Shown here in pieces: positions 28,901-42,563 of a DNA stretch of 64,000 nt. This DNA comes from Arcuatula senhousia. Its lineage: Eukaryota > Mollusca > Bivalvia > Mytilida > Mytilidae. How positions within the stretch are numbered: position 1 is the first letter of the stretch; each line of letters begins with the position of its first letter. The DNA lies in NCBI GenBank assembly GCA_963971305.1, contig OZ020309.1, positions 4,271,001 to 4,335,000 on the forward strand. Direction: 5' to 3'. Made by a program: the position numbers and the translations under genes. The notes under the pieces were generated by a model. That model ran no database searches and was not told the origin of the DNA. It saw only the letters and a list, made by a program, of their open reading frames with translations.

Positions 28901-31900
28901 GAATCAGAAATTGAAACATTACTATAGTGCAGGACACCCTAATGATCAAACATACCAAATTTCATTGAATTCTGTTCAGTAGTTTCAGAGGAGAAGATTT
29001 TGAAAAGTTATTGTAAGAACAAACAAAAAAGTTACAATTTTGGCCCCTTTTGGCCCTTAATTTCCAAACGAAAAAAGGGGGGACTCCCAAAATCAATCCC
29101 ATCCATCCTTTAATGGTAAGAAATATCATTGTCAAATTTCATTGCATTTGGATAACTAGAACTAAAGTTATCGTGTATACACTAAAGTTAACAGACGACG
29201 ACAACGACAACGACAACGACGACGACGACGACGACGACAGCATCATACCATTATACGTCCGCAAATTTTTTGCGGTCGTATAACAAGAAACAGTTTTTAT
29301 TATGTCCATTTCAGCTGTTATCAAAGATGCTTATGAAACGGTATAAGTTGGGGTTTTTCGCGTTTTTTGTGATAGTTTGCAACTTGAGAAAATATAGTCC
29401 CGCGAAAATAAAATTATAGGAAATCGCTAAAGTTGAATTCTGTGAAAAATCTGTGCAAAAAAGTTATTCCATTTTTTTTAGAAATCTGCAAAATTCAGCT
29501 CTTGGGGAAAAAAACAACTTATATCACTAAATGGATCACATGTGCTATAGCTAACAGGAACTGCTTACTCTTCCAGAGAACCTGAGTTCACTCTGGTTTC
29601 AACTATTCACGTTGCAGGTTGCAGTCTGGTTGTTGTGTGTGCTTTGTTTGTTTGTTATGATTTTATGTCTACTGAGTTGGTCTTTGCCATTACATTTGCT
29701 TGTCCCATTAGTACAACTTTGCTTCATCTAAATATTATGAAAGTCCTGGCCTTCAATTCTTGGTGAATTGGGAATTAAATCTATATTTATGGATTCATGA
29801 TTTGTGGTTTGAAAAAATAAATGCATAAATCAAAGCAAAATTTTATATTCATTTGAAATAAAATTACATAGTTTCCCTTAAGCCATAATAAAATAGTTCC
29901 TAGATTCTCATCCAAATTTCTTGAAAATATGGGGCGGGTGGGCGAAATTTATTTTTTACTTTTAATCCATTTTGATAAAATAAACTACCGTTTTAAAGTA
30001 AATAAACCAAAACGAACAAATTTTGCCCAAATATCGAAAACAAAAAATTTCAAGCGGCTGAAAAAATCAGGGCAAGAGGGGAGGAGAATCCAGGATATCT
30101 TTTATATTGGCCTTAGAAGAGAAAACCATGGAATTGGTACACCATTCCTTTGTTGAACATAAAAAATCAGAACTGCGTGTATTTGTATTTGTGTATGAAG
30201 GTTAAACACTGTTCAGCTTTTGTTTATATATAACAATATAATTTCTATACCTCTTTACACCTATCTTTTTTGGCCTCCTGTTCGGCCTCTGCCTTCTGTT
30301 GGGCCTCCTGTGTGAACTCGTGGTGACTCGTAGATCTTCGGTGGGTTTTCCAGAACGGTTTCTTACTCTGTGGTTTATCTTTCCTGATCTGGACCTCGGG
30401 GTCTATCTGTGGGTGGAGGTGTTTGTTGGGGGTACTGGGGGTGGAGGTTAGGACCAGTTGTTTTAATGCCTTCAGCTCTGCTTGTAGTACATCAATCTGT
30501 GAAAGAGATAAATATTTACCTATGAAGACCTACATGTATTCATGAGTTATAATATTTTCAATAAATAATCTAGGAATATTGTATGTGAGGTAAAAAAACA
30601 TATCCGCACCCTGTCTTCAATTAAACTTTACACTTTATAAACACTTATTACATATGTACCTCCCTTCATGATACTCAAGTCTCGATATAATGCACTGCTT
30701 TAGATTAATGTAAAGTGTCATCGAAATCCATCAAAAGTTTAAGAAAAATTGTGTTTATTTTTGTTATTACCTTTATTTACACGATAGAAATATTGTATAA
30801 ATGTTTTGATATCAATGGGTTTTTTGTCCGATGGCAATTATTTACATTATTCTGTCATGTGCATTAAAAAGACCTTGAACATTTGCTATATTGTATGAAT
30901 ATTTAACAGCAATTCTCCATACCTGTTCATTTGCTTCCTTGAGAAGTTTCTCTGAATGCATTCTTTTTATATTGGCATCCTGTACCATATTGTTGGCTTC
31001 CTGTTAAATATGAATAAAATGTTTATCCTTTTTGCTACTACAGATGCATATTTGGCCTTCTGTTTTAAACTGGTGAGTTAAAGCAACAAATAGTTGGTAA
31101 TATGTATGAGTTGTCCCTCTTAGCACATATATTTTAAAAATTTAACTGTTAGATGATGTTTTGAGGTAATTTCCTATTCAAAATAAATATTTTATAAATG
31201 AGAAGTATGAACACACTGACATGACCTATAAGCTTTATTTGTAATGGGCTTTTTGTAAAATATTGGATAGGAATTCTGAAAATTTCCATATAAAATAACG
31301 ATGAAGGTAGTAAATAAGACCATAAAATAATTCCTGGATTCTCATCCAAATTTCTTGAAAATATCAGGCTTCAGCTACAAAAGAACAAATTAACATAAAT
31401 AAACATGTTTCACATTTAACATGAACAGTATCGATTATTTTCCTGTTTTACCTCAAACAGACTAGCGGTCAAATCCTCTAGCTCTACCCCCATCTGATCT
31501 CTGACCTCTACCAATTTGTTACATTCCTCCCCTTTTAATTTCAACTCCTAAAAATAAAATCCAAATATATTTTAACAATAAAAACAGATGATTTTCTAAA
31601 AACAGGTGGATTTCTACACCTTAATGTTTCCAAAAAAATGAAACTATTATAAAAATTTTTTGAGTGGCATAACAGAGTGACACCTGTATCACTATATACT
31701 CACACTTTCTAAAAGGTATAATGATTAATCATTTCTGCATGAAAATCATGAAAGTCCAACTTTATTATAATGACTAAAAACTCATTTACTTATGTTGTGT
31801 AACATACATGTATCTTTCTTTTTTTGTCTAAATGTTTTTTTTTGTTTTTGTTTCTTTTTTCTCTAGACTTCACAAGTTTATATAAAAGGCAATTTCTATA

Positions 31901-34900
31901 TTTTGCAAAAGGTGCAAAAAGTCTTTGTTAATTTTGTTCTTGGCTTGTTGGACCTAAACACAAATACCGCCAGACAAACTTAACATTACTATAATATTGT
32001 AAATTTTAACAAATTTGGCAGACCAAAGTGAAATTTGCCTTTTTTGTTTTTATTTTTAGCCGGTTTGGTCCAGAGGACTAGCAAAATTTCATGAAGACTG
32101 TGAAAAGAAATAGATTATTAATATTTAGAACAAGTCAATGAAAACATATAAATGTAATTGTACCTCCTGAGCTTTATTGAGTTCAGACTGCAGTCTGGTA
32201 TAGGCATGTTCTTTAGCTATTTCCATGGTCTGGCTGCGTTTTCTCTGAGCTTCAAACTCCACTTTGAAGTCACTGGGAAGGATCTCTGACTGGGCATGAC
32301 GTAGTTCTGGTCGTCCGGCATGTCGCTGTCTTAAGTTTTGGTATGTGAAATCACCTTCCTCAAGTCTGCAAATATAAGAAATGATATTCATTATCATTTA
32401 ATTAAACCACACATTTACAACTCCTTGCTAGATGGCCAGCAGTCACCACTGGTCACATTCAGCAGGCCTGTCAGGTCTCACACAATTGCCGTGAGACTCA
32501 TGCAGCTACATGTAGTCAGTGATTAAATGGCAGCAAATCTCAACCAAGCAGCTCATAAAAACTTGACAGCCCTGAGTCATTGAAGGCTGCTGGTTGTTTT
32601 CCATTGTGGATTTTTTAATTGCCATTTATTTATGAGGTTGTGTTGTGTACATTGTCTTAACTGAGTTAGACAATCAGAGTCTATTGAGGAAATCATCCCC
32701 GGGATAAAAATACACTGATTGAATAAAACATTTATGCTGTTCACCCAAAAAATTTTTGATAGCACTGTGTTAATTAACGCGTAAGCCAGTTTTTAAAAAT
32801 CTGTATTTCGCATCGTTTTCGAACTTTTTTCATCAGGTTTCAATGATTTACAATGGACATGTAAGTATGAGCCTTTGTGTTATATAGACCTTTCCAAAAG
32901 CACATGTGCTCTGCCTGATATACCTTTCCAAAGCACATGTGCTCTGCCTTAGATTGATGTTAACTTAGAGATTTTAAACCTTGCTAATTTTCAAATTGTC
33001 TAAAATTTAGTTGATAATAATATAATTCCACACATGCATCCTTGTATTTCATTATAATTATATTCTTGTGTAACCATCAATTTGTAAATTTATGTGATAA
33101 TTCCCTGTGCATGCAGAAATGATTTTTTTTCACATTAAATAAGCTGAATAATCCAAAACCATACAAATTTCCATGTATTCTAAACACGTTAGATCCAAAT
33201 TATTATAACTAATTAAGTTCCCTAGCAAATTTCTCTCAAATAAGCTAATCCAAGTTACAAATCAATATCGTATTTTACATATCATTCTAAACAACAACCT
33301 GAAACTTAATTGAAGTGATCAATAGAACAAGATATCAGTGTTTGAAGTATCAATTTTCTTAAATGTCTTTTAAAATTGAGAAACTTGAATCAAATGAATC
33401 GTGTCTTTGATCTCAAGTTCAATTTGCATCAGATGGTTTTTAACTAAGTCCATTTTCATTACCTGTATTTTATGAAGATAAACATGGTATGATGAAAAGG
33501 TGTAATTGAATTACATGAAAGATACATTTGTACATTGACATTTAGCATTTAGTAAACATTTGCAAGAAGGATGTTGTTGTATATTCTAAATGCAAAATCA
33601 TATATCTACGGTTCACTTTAAACATCCAAAATGAATGTACAAATTTGCTCATTTATATGCAGGATTAGGAAATAAGTTTAAAACTTATGTTGATTATTCA
33701 TTACATTAAGAGATTGCCAAAATAACATGCACATGTCCTGCTGATCCAATTCTTAAAGATATATGGGTTAATACATGTAGTATATAAGTTATGTAAAGAC
33801 CAACTTAAATATCAGTACAACCAGCTTGCCGGGCGCAGACACCCTCCTGTTTGACAGGAAAATTTTGTTAGGAACTGTATGAAACAAGAGGTCCCAGAGA
33901 ATTTTTTTTAACTGTGTGCCCTCCCTATTGAAAATTTCTGTATCCACCATAGGTCTCACTTAACGTCTTCTCTTACAATTGTATTATGATCATATTAAGT
34001 CTAATATTAAAGGGATCATTTACATCAATAATAATGGGTCCTCTCTGTTAAAGGTAATAATACTGCCCCGGTCTTTGAATATAAGAAAACCCCTTCCTCT
34101 AAGGTTCCTTGATTTTCAAGTCCACAAAGACAATACTTACATTCCCTACATGTATATATCCTAAACCTCAATATCCCTTTGACATTAAAAATATTCCCAT
34201 TCACTGATGAGTGTCAAAACTTATTCCTAATAAATATGCTGTACAAATGTCTCTTAAATAGGATATGAAACATTAGTCAATAGTATCTAATCATGTTAAT
34301 TACAAAACAAGGCTTCCTTTCCAATATACTTAATTCCATATTCCTGGTGGCACAATTCAATCTATATTTAGAAATCCAATCAATTTTGTCAAACTAAATA
34401 TATCTGCATCTACATGTACATGCAAGTTCTCATACTTCCAGCTCAAACAGAATTAATCAGTATGGTTTTATTCAAAATTTAAGCATGATCTATAACTTCT
34501 CATTTTAGATCTATATATGGAAAATTGAAATTAATTTTTATCATCCTTCATCATGCAAACCCCAAATGAGCTATTTGTATATGGTGAATTAATAAAACAA
34601 CAATGAGACAAAAGACTCAAGAATGCAGATGATATGATCAAAGTCAATAAAAAACCAGCATGAAACATACAACAAAAACAAGCGACCATTCAGCTGTACA
34701 ATTCTGCACTGTCTGCTCTCCCAATCAAAAGATATTTGTTCTTTTTAATGTTTTATCATTACCATGATTACAAAACATCAAGCTTAACATATGAATAAAT
34801 TGCGTCATCAGAAACATCAAGAAATTAATTTAGATATGTTTTAGTACAATGTATATCAGAAAATAACAATTTAGAAAGACATCCATACAAATGTAACTTA

Positions 34901-37900
34901 GGTATGAATATTTGTTATTGAAAATTCATTATCATGATATAGAACATAAAGCTTATTTTATATCAATAAACTACTTACAGCATAAATACTGTACATATAG
35001 CAATTAATTGTGGTTTATTCATGTTATTATAGTCAGAAAACAATTGAGAGAGGTATGCATAATTTTCAGTTTTAAAACGGTGCTGATAAACTGCATAAAT
35101 ATTAAAAAGAGATTTGTTGCAGAAAATTGAAACAGTGCAAATGTATTTGATAATGAAACCACAAAATAAATATAAATTGAAGTCAACGTGTTTGATAATA
35201 AAACAACAAAAGTCAGAAAAATAACAATTTAGAAAGGCCATGCATATAATTGAACTTTAAAACATAAGTCAATGAATTCATTATCTGAATCATGAAATAT
35301 CAAATGACTACATACATACTAAATAGAAAGTGCCATTTAGATCTGCTAAATTAAATGATACAGTTGATCAAAGAGGTTATCTTTCATTATCTGGATAGAT
35401 TTCATCAAAGAGCATTGAACTTATTTTGATCGTTAACTTCCATTTATAGCCATGAACATGATGTGTCTTTAACAAGTTAATCTTGCATGCAATATTCAAA
35501 ACAATGTTTCCTATTTCTTAATTTTGACAATTTTCAATTAGACTGAGTCTTAAATGGAAACAAGCATCAGAACTAATTTTCATATTAGAAATTTTAGTTG
35601 TATTTTATCTTTTGAAGTAGAAATATAATTTAACTGATATGAAAGATCACATTATTAATATTTAACAGTACTACATGTACATGTATAAAGATTCTTTGAA
35701 TGCATGAGATAAAATATGGTACAAAATGACCAACATATATTTGAAGTGAAGCTAAAACAAATGCAGAATTAGTGAACACACACTTAGCACAAAACAACCA
35801 TCAAAACTCATACAGGCAGAAATTGACAAACAAAACTTTTGTACAGCAAAATATATACCTTTGTAAAATCTCGTTTTTCTTTGTACTAAAAAATATTAAA
35901 ATGTTTAGGTATTAAATCATCATAGTTTAACATTGTTTTCTGAAATGCCTTGTTTGTAATGACCCCCATCCCAACACCAAGCAGGACATAGAAATGTGGA
36001 GTTCACTTAGTCTGTCTGAGGTATTTGTCCATCAGTCTGTGTGTCTATCACACTCTTGTTGCCCCGGTCCTTATTTGCATTATAAAATATTCATTATCAT
36101 TATCAACTACAAAATAATAATCAAAATTGCATGAAAACTTACAAAATAACATGTCCTAGATTTAAACCTACATTTGCATGTATATAATTTTAATCCCCCA
36201 TAAGACAAAATATGTATATGTACATGTAATTTGAAATAAAACTTGCTGATATGCAGAAAAAACTACCTTTTGGCAAAATTTAATGAACAAATGTTACATT
36301 AACATGTATGCCACAGGAATGAACATAATGAAGTTAATAGTTTTTACTGCAATAAATGCATTTTATGCTTGCAGCAATGTACAAGTCGTGAAGATAGTTT
36401 TTAATTCATTTAATAATCTGCCTCAAGAATGCATGACAATATAATCACTAAAATATGCATTATATGCAATCTTTATCTTCACTGACACATCAAGTTAGGG
36501 ACATTTAATATTTGTACAATAAATAGGATAACTACTGTTTTCCATCAATGGCCTCAGCCAACTTTTAGGTGACTAAGTCATTGTAAGTGCAGTGAACTTA
36601 CAAAATGTTTTAACAAAGTAGCTACTGTGTGTTTTGGGGGGTCTTCAAAATGACTATTAAAATTATAAAATTGTTCAGATAACAAAATTTAAACAAAAAT
36701 ATTTGTGGTTTACATTAGCATGGTATTGAAAGATTCATGACTTTTCTTAACTTGAAAAAGTAAAGGGTTAAATCATAAATCTAAAGTCATATACATGAAC
36801 ATATATGATATATGGACTCTGATTGCCTTTATAAATTGTATGGGTATATTAAAATCAGGGTCACTCGTAGTAAATGTAAATGAAACACCACCATCAAAAC
36901 AAGCTATAAGTTAAAGAATTTGGTGCATGTACAAAAAATGTACATCAGATGACTGATCTTAGAAAGAACTAGATTATGTGTCTATGAGCCACAGGATGGC
37001 CCTCCCGTTCTTGAAATATCATTGACCCTCAATGTGTATTACCTGGGATATGGACCTTTACCAAGAAATTGATCAAAAGTGTTCATGTGTAAAATATAGG
37101 TCGCTGTGACCTTATTTCTGATGGGTGGTGCCATGTACCAAGACTCATCGAGAAGTGAAATATTATTGACCCCTAACATGTACCGGTAGTATTCAAGATA
37201 TGGACCTTAACCAAGAACTTAACCAAAGTCATTAATGCGTAAATATAGGTCACAGTGACCTCAATTCTAGTGGATGGTGTCACTTTACCCAAGACACATC
37301 TAGTGGTGAAATATCATTGACCCCCAACATCCAGTATCCAAGTTATGGACCTTAACCAAGAACTTAACCGAAGTCGTTCATGCATAAAATATAGATCACA
37401 GTGACCTAATTTTTATTGGGTGGTGTCATGTTACCCAAGACACATCTAGTGGTGAAATACCATTGACCATCAACATGTAGTATCTGAGATATGGACCTTA
37501 ACCAAGAACTTAACCAAGTTCATTCATGCGTAAAATATAGGTCACAGTGACCTAATTTCTAGTGGGTGGTGTCACCTTATCTAAGACACATCTAGTAGTG
37601 AAATATCATTGACCCCCAACATCTAGTATCCAAGTTATAGACCTTAACCAAGAACTTAACCGAAGTCATTCATGCATAAAATATAGGTCACAGTGACCTA
37701 ATTTCTAGTGGGTGGTGTAGCCCTACCCAAGACCCATCTGGTGGTGAAATATCGTTGACCCCCAACATCTAGTATCCGAGTAATGGACCTTAACCAAGAA
37801 CTTAACCAAAGTGTTACGGACGGACGGACGGACGGACGGACAAGGGTAAAACTATATGTCCGATCCACATACGTGGTCGGGCCATAAAAAGCTTGAAATC

Positions 37901-39268
37901 CCATCTACATTTTTAAAAATTGTCATCAGGTTTAGTTGTGATGAAAAGTTCAACTACAAATGCTTCCAATATTTCCTGAAGGCTTCAAATATGGATAATT
38001 ATTCAATTTTATGGAGAAAAACAACTAATAAAAGCATGTATAAAATTCCCTTTCAAAATATGTAAGATATAAATGCCTTCTAGCAAAATACAACACCAGT
38101 AAATTGAAACATCAATTTTTATCTGTTAGATCACATATGGGTAATGTACCTAAAGTAAACCAGTGAAGTAACTTCATCATAGTCTATAGTCTATATATTT
38201 TGTACCTATAAAATTGAATCTAAATACATGATGACATGTAGCGTATCTTTTAAGATATGTAAAAACAGGTATTTGATTATATTGTATTAGATACAGTAAG
38301 GTACAACTTGGTACAAGTTTTGACAATAAGAGTCAACTTTAAATATCATTTCATTGATTTCCTCTCTATTCACACCATACATGTACATTTTAAAACATTA
38401 TAATACATGTAAAATATTCTAAGGACATTAGACTTTACGTTCCAAAAAGTACAGATAAATTAACCCATGATAAAAACAGGGGTGGATCCACAGGCCCCCC
38501 CCCCTCATTTGTTCGGGTACATAACTTTAGACAGTCAGCCCCCCCCCCCCCCTTTATTCAAAATTTCTTGATCTGCAATGGAAAAACACAGTAACTTTAA
38601 ATGATACAAATGCAGGTGGGTCAGATACAATGTACTTGCTATCTTTTCACACCCAATAAGTGGTTATCATAAACTAAGTCATAGATAAAATATTATCTAT
38701 TACATACATGTACATGTATTAAATGCCCTTTTCACCAATTCCACTTTACACCCTATAATCCAAAATTGGAAAACAAATAATCAATATATAAATTTACAAA
38801 TATTTCTAGTCTAGGAATTTTTATCAGTTGTTACACTCTATTTATTTTTAAGATATTTTAAATTAAAAACTTTCTATTTGAAAAAAGCAATTAAATAAAA
38901 ATCTAATATACCATTAGCATGTATACATGTATGTAAGAAGTATTTTTTTCAATATTGAACTTTGAAGAATGGAACTATGCTACTTAAGGTGTTTTGGGGT
39001 TACAGTTTCAAATTATAATTTTAAAGTTATACAGTCATGACTATGAAAAATATTACTTCTTTTTTTTTTCATATCAAAAGCATTTTGTTCCGTAATAGTA
39101 TTAAGCCCAGTATTTAAATTGACCCCTTTTATAAGTGACACTTATTATATAATGTATAAATAAATAAAAAGTAATAAAAATAAGTAATTTTTAACCAATT
39201 TACCCTGAGATAGTCTCCGGAATCATATAAATCCCACTAGTATCTCCAATTGACTCTGCCGCAGGCAT
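22842..39268 (-). CDS. RAB3IP/RAB3IL1: Rab guanine-nucleotide exchange factor, Rabin8/RAB3IL1 (Sec2) family, nine coding exons
   Basis: The nine coding exons sum to 1,134 nt (377 aa plus stop). All introns are GT-AG and phases agree. The protein activates Rab8/Rab3-type GTPases in vesicle traffic to membranes and cilia in known family members. Exons 2-5 encode the Sec2 coiled-coil exchange domain ([64 protein letters not shown]). Exons 6-9 encode the conserved C-terminal region ([67 protein letters not shown]). The length matches vertebrate RAB3IL1. A second first exon is at 47132. Introns hold several transposons. Confidence 0.92.
23081..23665 (+). repeat. Dispersed repeat family E with three tandem ~150-bp monomers
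   Basis: The start is a foldback (ATGTCGCCTGCAACATGTTGCAGAAGCGACAT type, 23081-23115). Three monomers with 'gttttccaggcaactacatg' and 'ctacttcctgtttg' follow, and the end has a CCTTCCGGGGAAGG hairpin. It lies in the intron between exons 9 and 8. Confidence 0.7.
23735..23915 (+). repeat. Short copy of repeat family C
   Basis: It has the family C start (actagataatgtgtccatga) and end (ggataaaactataggcccat...gggccaaa) with most monomers missing. Confidence 0.6.
24387..24453 (-). CDS. RAB3IP/RAB3IL1: Rab GEF exon 8
   Basis: This 67-nt exon encodes [20 protein letters not shown], followed by SD and one base of the next codon. The acceptor is TGTAG-type ACAG, the donor GTATGT. Confidence 0.9.
25456..25635 (-). 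CDS. RAB3IP/RAB3IL1: Rab GEF exon 7
   Basis: This 180-nt exon encodes 60 residues starting [18 protein letters not shown] and containing [11 protein letters not shown], the conserved TIEP and Cys-rich region of the family. The acceptor is TTTTACAG, the donor GTAAAT. Confidence 0.9.
26305..26433 (-). CDS. RAB3IP/RAB3IL1: Rab GEF exon 6 (source of the tandem array)
   Basis: This 129-nt exon encodes [20 protein letters not shown] and on through [17 protein letters not shown]. The donor is GTAAGT. Only this copy has the complete exon; the 12 copies upstream in the gene are truncated. Confidence 0.9.
26351..27838. repeat. Tandem array of ~116-bp units derived from exon 6 of the Rab GEF gene
   Basis: Thirteen units start at the word ACTCTGGCTATAAA (26351, 26467 and on to about 27741). 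Unit one is the true exon 6. The other twelve each hold the intron acceptor, the first part of exon 6 and about 35 bp of intron (gaaatgacaaatacataatt), but lack the last third of the exon and its donor. The array therefore places twelve decoy acceptor/partial-exon copies upstream of the real exon in the transcript. Confidence 0.93.
27842..29285 (+). repeat. Dispersed repeat family B with terminal hairpin
   Basis: It begins near ATACGACCGCAACATG (27866) and ends with the foldback TATACGTCCGCAAATTTTTTGCGGTCGTATA region, preceded by a (GAC)n microsatellite (29197-29240). The start and end share ATACGACCGCAA as an inverted repeat. The middle contains two family A-type monomers (28450-28870). Confidence 0.75.
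29545..29720 (+). repeat. Short dispersed repeat, inverted relative to 56405-56540
   Basis: Words such as 'ggaactgc..actcttc' and 'gagttcactctggttt' match the reverse complement of 56405-56540 with moderate divergence. Non-coding. Confidence 0.45.
30251..30496 (-). CDS. RAB3IP/RAB3IL1: Rab GEF exon 5
   Basis: This 246-nt exon encodes [20 protein letters not shown], a Pro/His/Lys-rich linker and [19 protein letters not shown]. The acceptor is TTTCACAG, the donor GTATAG. Confidence 0.9.
30923..31000 (-). CDS. RAB3IP/RAB3IL1: Rab GEF exon 4
   Basis: This 78-nt exon encodes [20 protein letters not shown] and KEANEQ, part of the Sec2 coiled coil. Confidence 0.9.
31452..31547 (-). CDS. RAB3IP/RAB3IL1: Rab GEF exon 3
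   Basis: This 96-nt exon encodes [20 protein letters not shown] and [12 protein letters not shown], the core of the exchange domain. Confidence 0.9.
32164..32365 (-). CDS. RAB3IP/RAB3IL1: Rab GEF exon 2
   Basis: This 202-nt exon begins with one base completing a codon from either first exon, then encodes [20 protein letters not shown] and onward to [13 protein letters not shown]. Confidence 0.88.
32366..36966. other. Intron 1 of the Rab GEF gene, AT-rich, no gene seen
   Basis: No splice-flanked coding segment was recognised. Short ORFs here (for example 34975-35241) are AT-rich with no conserved pattern. Confidence 0.5.
36967..37888 (+). repeat. Repeat family C, copy 1, with ERE-like palindromes
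   Basis: It starts AACTAGATTATGTGTCTATG and ends with a (GGAC)n microsatellite and CCGATCCACATACGTGGTCGGGCCATAAAA. It has about six monomers of ~145 bp. Perfect AGGTCAnnnTGACCT palindromes lie at 37247-37261, 37539-37553 and 37685-37699, and one-mismatch forms at 37098-37112 and 37393-37407. Confidence 0.85.
39204..39268 (-). CDS. RAB3IP/RAB3IL1: Rab GEF exon 1 (proximal)
   Basis: ATG at 39268 starts [20 protein letters not shown], then S and GG before a GTAAAT donor. The two-base overhang fits exon 2. The choice between this and the distal first exon at 47132 implies two promoters. Confidence 0.75.
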
Positions 39269-41389
39269 CTTTCCACAAACAGTAGAGTAAAAACAAAACT
39301 TTCAAAACTATGTCAAATTAAATCCATAAATATTTTTGCCAGATTAACACCAAAAAGTTAAATAACTCTAAAGAATATCGAACTTATTCAAGTACGTCAC
39401 GTCCAGACAACAACAACACAAATAATAACGTTACTTCACTTTAAACCTCGGAATGTTTATCCTGGAGGTCACTCAGCCGTGGAATGAGATAACTTCTTGG
39501 TGGTTGTCCTTTGTTAATAAAAAACGGGAGAAAATTTCCCTTTAAAATATTTCACTTGTGTAAATATAGATTATATAAATTTCCTTTTTTCACAATAGGT
39601 TGTGAGTGTACTTATTTGGTCCTACTTCAAATATAAATATTAGTTTATATATACAAATTTGTCACTTTCACAATTTGTAGTGTGTGAAAAATATATACAT
39701 AAACAGTTAAGTTTTTTCCTCTGATTAAATTTAGAACACAAATTTCCTATTTAAATAGTGTTTCTATTTGGTGCATATACAATATAGCCATAAATAGCAA
39801 AAAATATTTTCAACACTATATATATATCTAATGTCACTAAGAATCCCTTTCGCAATGTATCAGTACTTTTGCACTTATAAAATGTAGTACATTCATTCAT
39901 AATGAAGAGTTTCTTCTTTAAATTGATGTCAGCTCTATCACCTCAAACTATCAAGTTTTAATCAAGTTCACAATCCTCTTTTTTATACATGTATTTTCTC
40001 TGGCAAACTTCAGTAAATAATGATCCTTTAAGTTCCAAAAACAGTCAGTATGATTATTATTATTTTACCTTCTTTCTGTTAATAATAATCTAATCGCACA
40101 ATCACCTAAGTCAAACACCTTTACCTTCAGACTAACAGTAAATATTATAAGGTTCTTATTTTCACGTTTTGCTGTTTATATGTAAGTAAATTTAATCCCC
40201 ATGTCTAGCACAGCTTTATCTTCCCACTAACAGCTAATAATCCTCTTTCCACTTTTAACCTACTACAAAGTTTATCATGTATTCATTTACATAATCAATT
40301 TGATATGGTTGACACCTACATGTAGACATGTGATAGATTACATGTTGTATACATGATATATTTATTAAGTGTCCAGTAACATGTTGTCGATAATAAGGTT
40401 GTATTCTATTGGCCAACGACCTAAGAATAAAGAAGTGTTCCTTCATCCAAAGTTTTCTTCCTTTATCTTATTTGATAAATAAAAAGTTTCAAGTGTACAT
40501 AATTTGTATATAAGTATTTTAATATCCAATGGCACAGATTTTCCCTGAAGAAAAATAATAACTTCTTAATTGAGTTCTAAGTGAAACTACTTGAATATGT
40601 AATAAGTCAAGCAAAGTAATTTGAAGCATAATCTTTGAACTATATCCACTTAAAAAATAGAAAGAGAAACTTAAAGTCTAATACTAAATTGTATGTACAT
40701 GTAACAATTAACAAACACTTTGATCTTCAGATGCCAGGTCACTGCGCACTAACCATTACATGTACATGTGTCGTAAGACCAAAAGGCAAGGTCCATATAC
40801 ATGTACACTCAAGTTTCTCTGTAAACTAATCATCATTTCCCCCCTGAATCAACCTTATGTTCTAGCATGTTAAGATTTCAAAGTCTAAGTACATACAGTA
40901 ATACATGTACCTCTATATCAAATAAGCCACTTTTCCCCTTCTTAGTCAAGTGATAAAACGTGTTTGTCATCTTTTAACACACAGTAAGAGTCTGGTCAGG
41001 ATTTAACTACATGTGAATGACTGACAAAGTATTGCTAATGATAGATAATATCCATAATTTTATCCAGATAAATACTAAATTTCCCTTAAATATGTAAAAT
41101 AATCCACTTCTCACTCATGTGCTATGGTATGTACATGTATCTAAAAAACGTGAGATATCAGAAATCATGGATCCTTATTTAAGCCAATAAATATTAGCTT
41201 CTCGTCAAAATAAAAGTTGTTGTTAAAAAATGATTTTTCTTTTAAAAAAAATCATTTTTTATAACTTTCTGACATGAGATGGTCTGTTTTTAACAGTTTC
41301 CCTCCTAAAAATTCTAACACCCCCCTGTGCTGGCTGTCTCTCTCGATTCTGGTTACTGCCCCTTTGACTCGTGATCTTTAGATACATGT
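39269..41389. other. Intergenic or distal intron DNA, no gene seen
   Basis: The stretch upstream of the proximal first exon presumably holds its promoter and 5' UTR. The rest is AT-rich with scattered ACATGTACATG words. Confidence 0.45.
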
Positions 41390-41873
41390 ACTTTACTACA
41401 AATTGAAATAGGGCGTTTCTCCAAAATACCTAGATCTAAGAGAACTTGTACAAACTGTTCTTCTGGGGAAGTTGAAGATGAAATACACTTTTTATGTGTT
41501 TGTTCAAAATTTGAAGCAAAAAGAAATATCTTATTTAATCATATTGCCAATAAGTATCCAAATTTTTCTAGTCTATCAAATAATTCAAAAATGATATTTT
41601 TACTTAGTAATGAGGACACTGATATACTAACTGCCACTGCCAGATTTATACTGGATAAAGATATTTTATCAGTAAATTAATATTTTCGACAAATGTTATT
41701 CAATTTATGAACATTAAAATCTTGGTTGATTGTATCACCATGTTGTCTATTGTATTTTATCTGTAATCTATCAATTATGTTCTTTTCCTCTATATGTACA
41801 ACTCTCCTTGCTCCCATTAGGCTCCTGATTGGAAATAAAAGATATGTTATGTTATGTTATGTTATGTTATGTA
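41390..41873 (+). pseudogene. 3' end of a non-LTR retrotransposon
   Basis: An open frame reads LLQIEIGRFSKIPRSKRTCT, then a CxxC and EDEIHFLCVC motif typical of the C-terminus of LINE ORF2 proteins. It ends in TAA at 41678-41680. A 3' UTR and a (TTATG)n tail to 41873 follow. It is 5'-truncated and antisense to the Rab GEF gene. Confidence 0.75.
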
Positions 41874-42563
41874 ATTCCACTTTTGTTCCCATTTTATCCT
41901 GAGCACCCCACTTCTGTCCACCCACTCTTTATATGTTCTTTACAACCTGATGATATTATTGTAATTGTACATTTTTATGATCTAACTTCTTTTACATGTT
42001 TAAGCATATGAAGAAAAATAAAACCTTCCTTTTTCAAGGTAAACATATTTCAATGGGTTCTTTTTCTAGAACCTCTGTTTGTGGTCACAGAACCACTGTA
42101 TATTGTCATGCGTACAATTACTGTCTATCAATGATGGTTTACCTCAGGTGAAGACAAACAAAACATTACAATAACATGTAATTTAAGGCCAGGGACATTA
42201 CATTATAAGTATCATTGTATTGTGGGGAAAGGCTTGAAGGCATTAACGTAACACAGTATCAGTTTCCAGGTCTTTTCCTTTTTCTGTTTGCGTCATATGC
42301 AAAGTATCAAAGTTTTACTTCGAGTATGACATATGATTTCTGATGGAAGATTTTTATACACATGCATTAACTTACTTTGTTAACAATTCTGTTAACATGT
42401 ACATGTATTACATACAGTTTAGTATGAAATGTTAAAAATTAGGAGTTAACCCTTTCTCACCTCAATCCCTTTAAGGTAGAACAACAGCACATCTACAAAA
42501 TTGTACATGTATCATGACTTTAAAATTTAAAATGCTTGTTATTACAATTGATAAATTTGGATA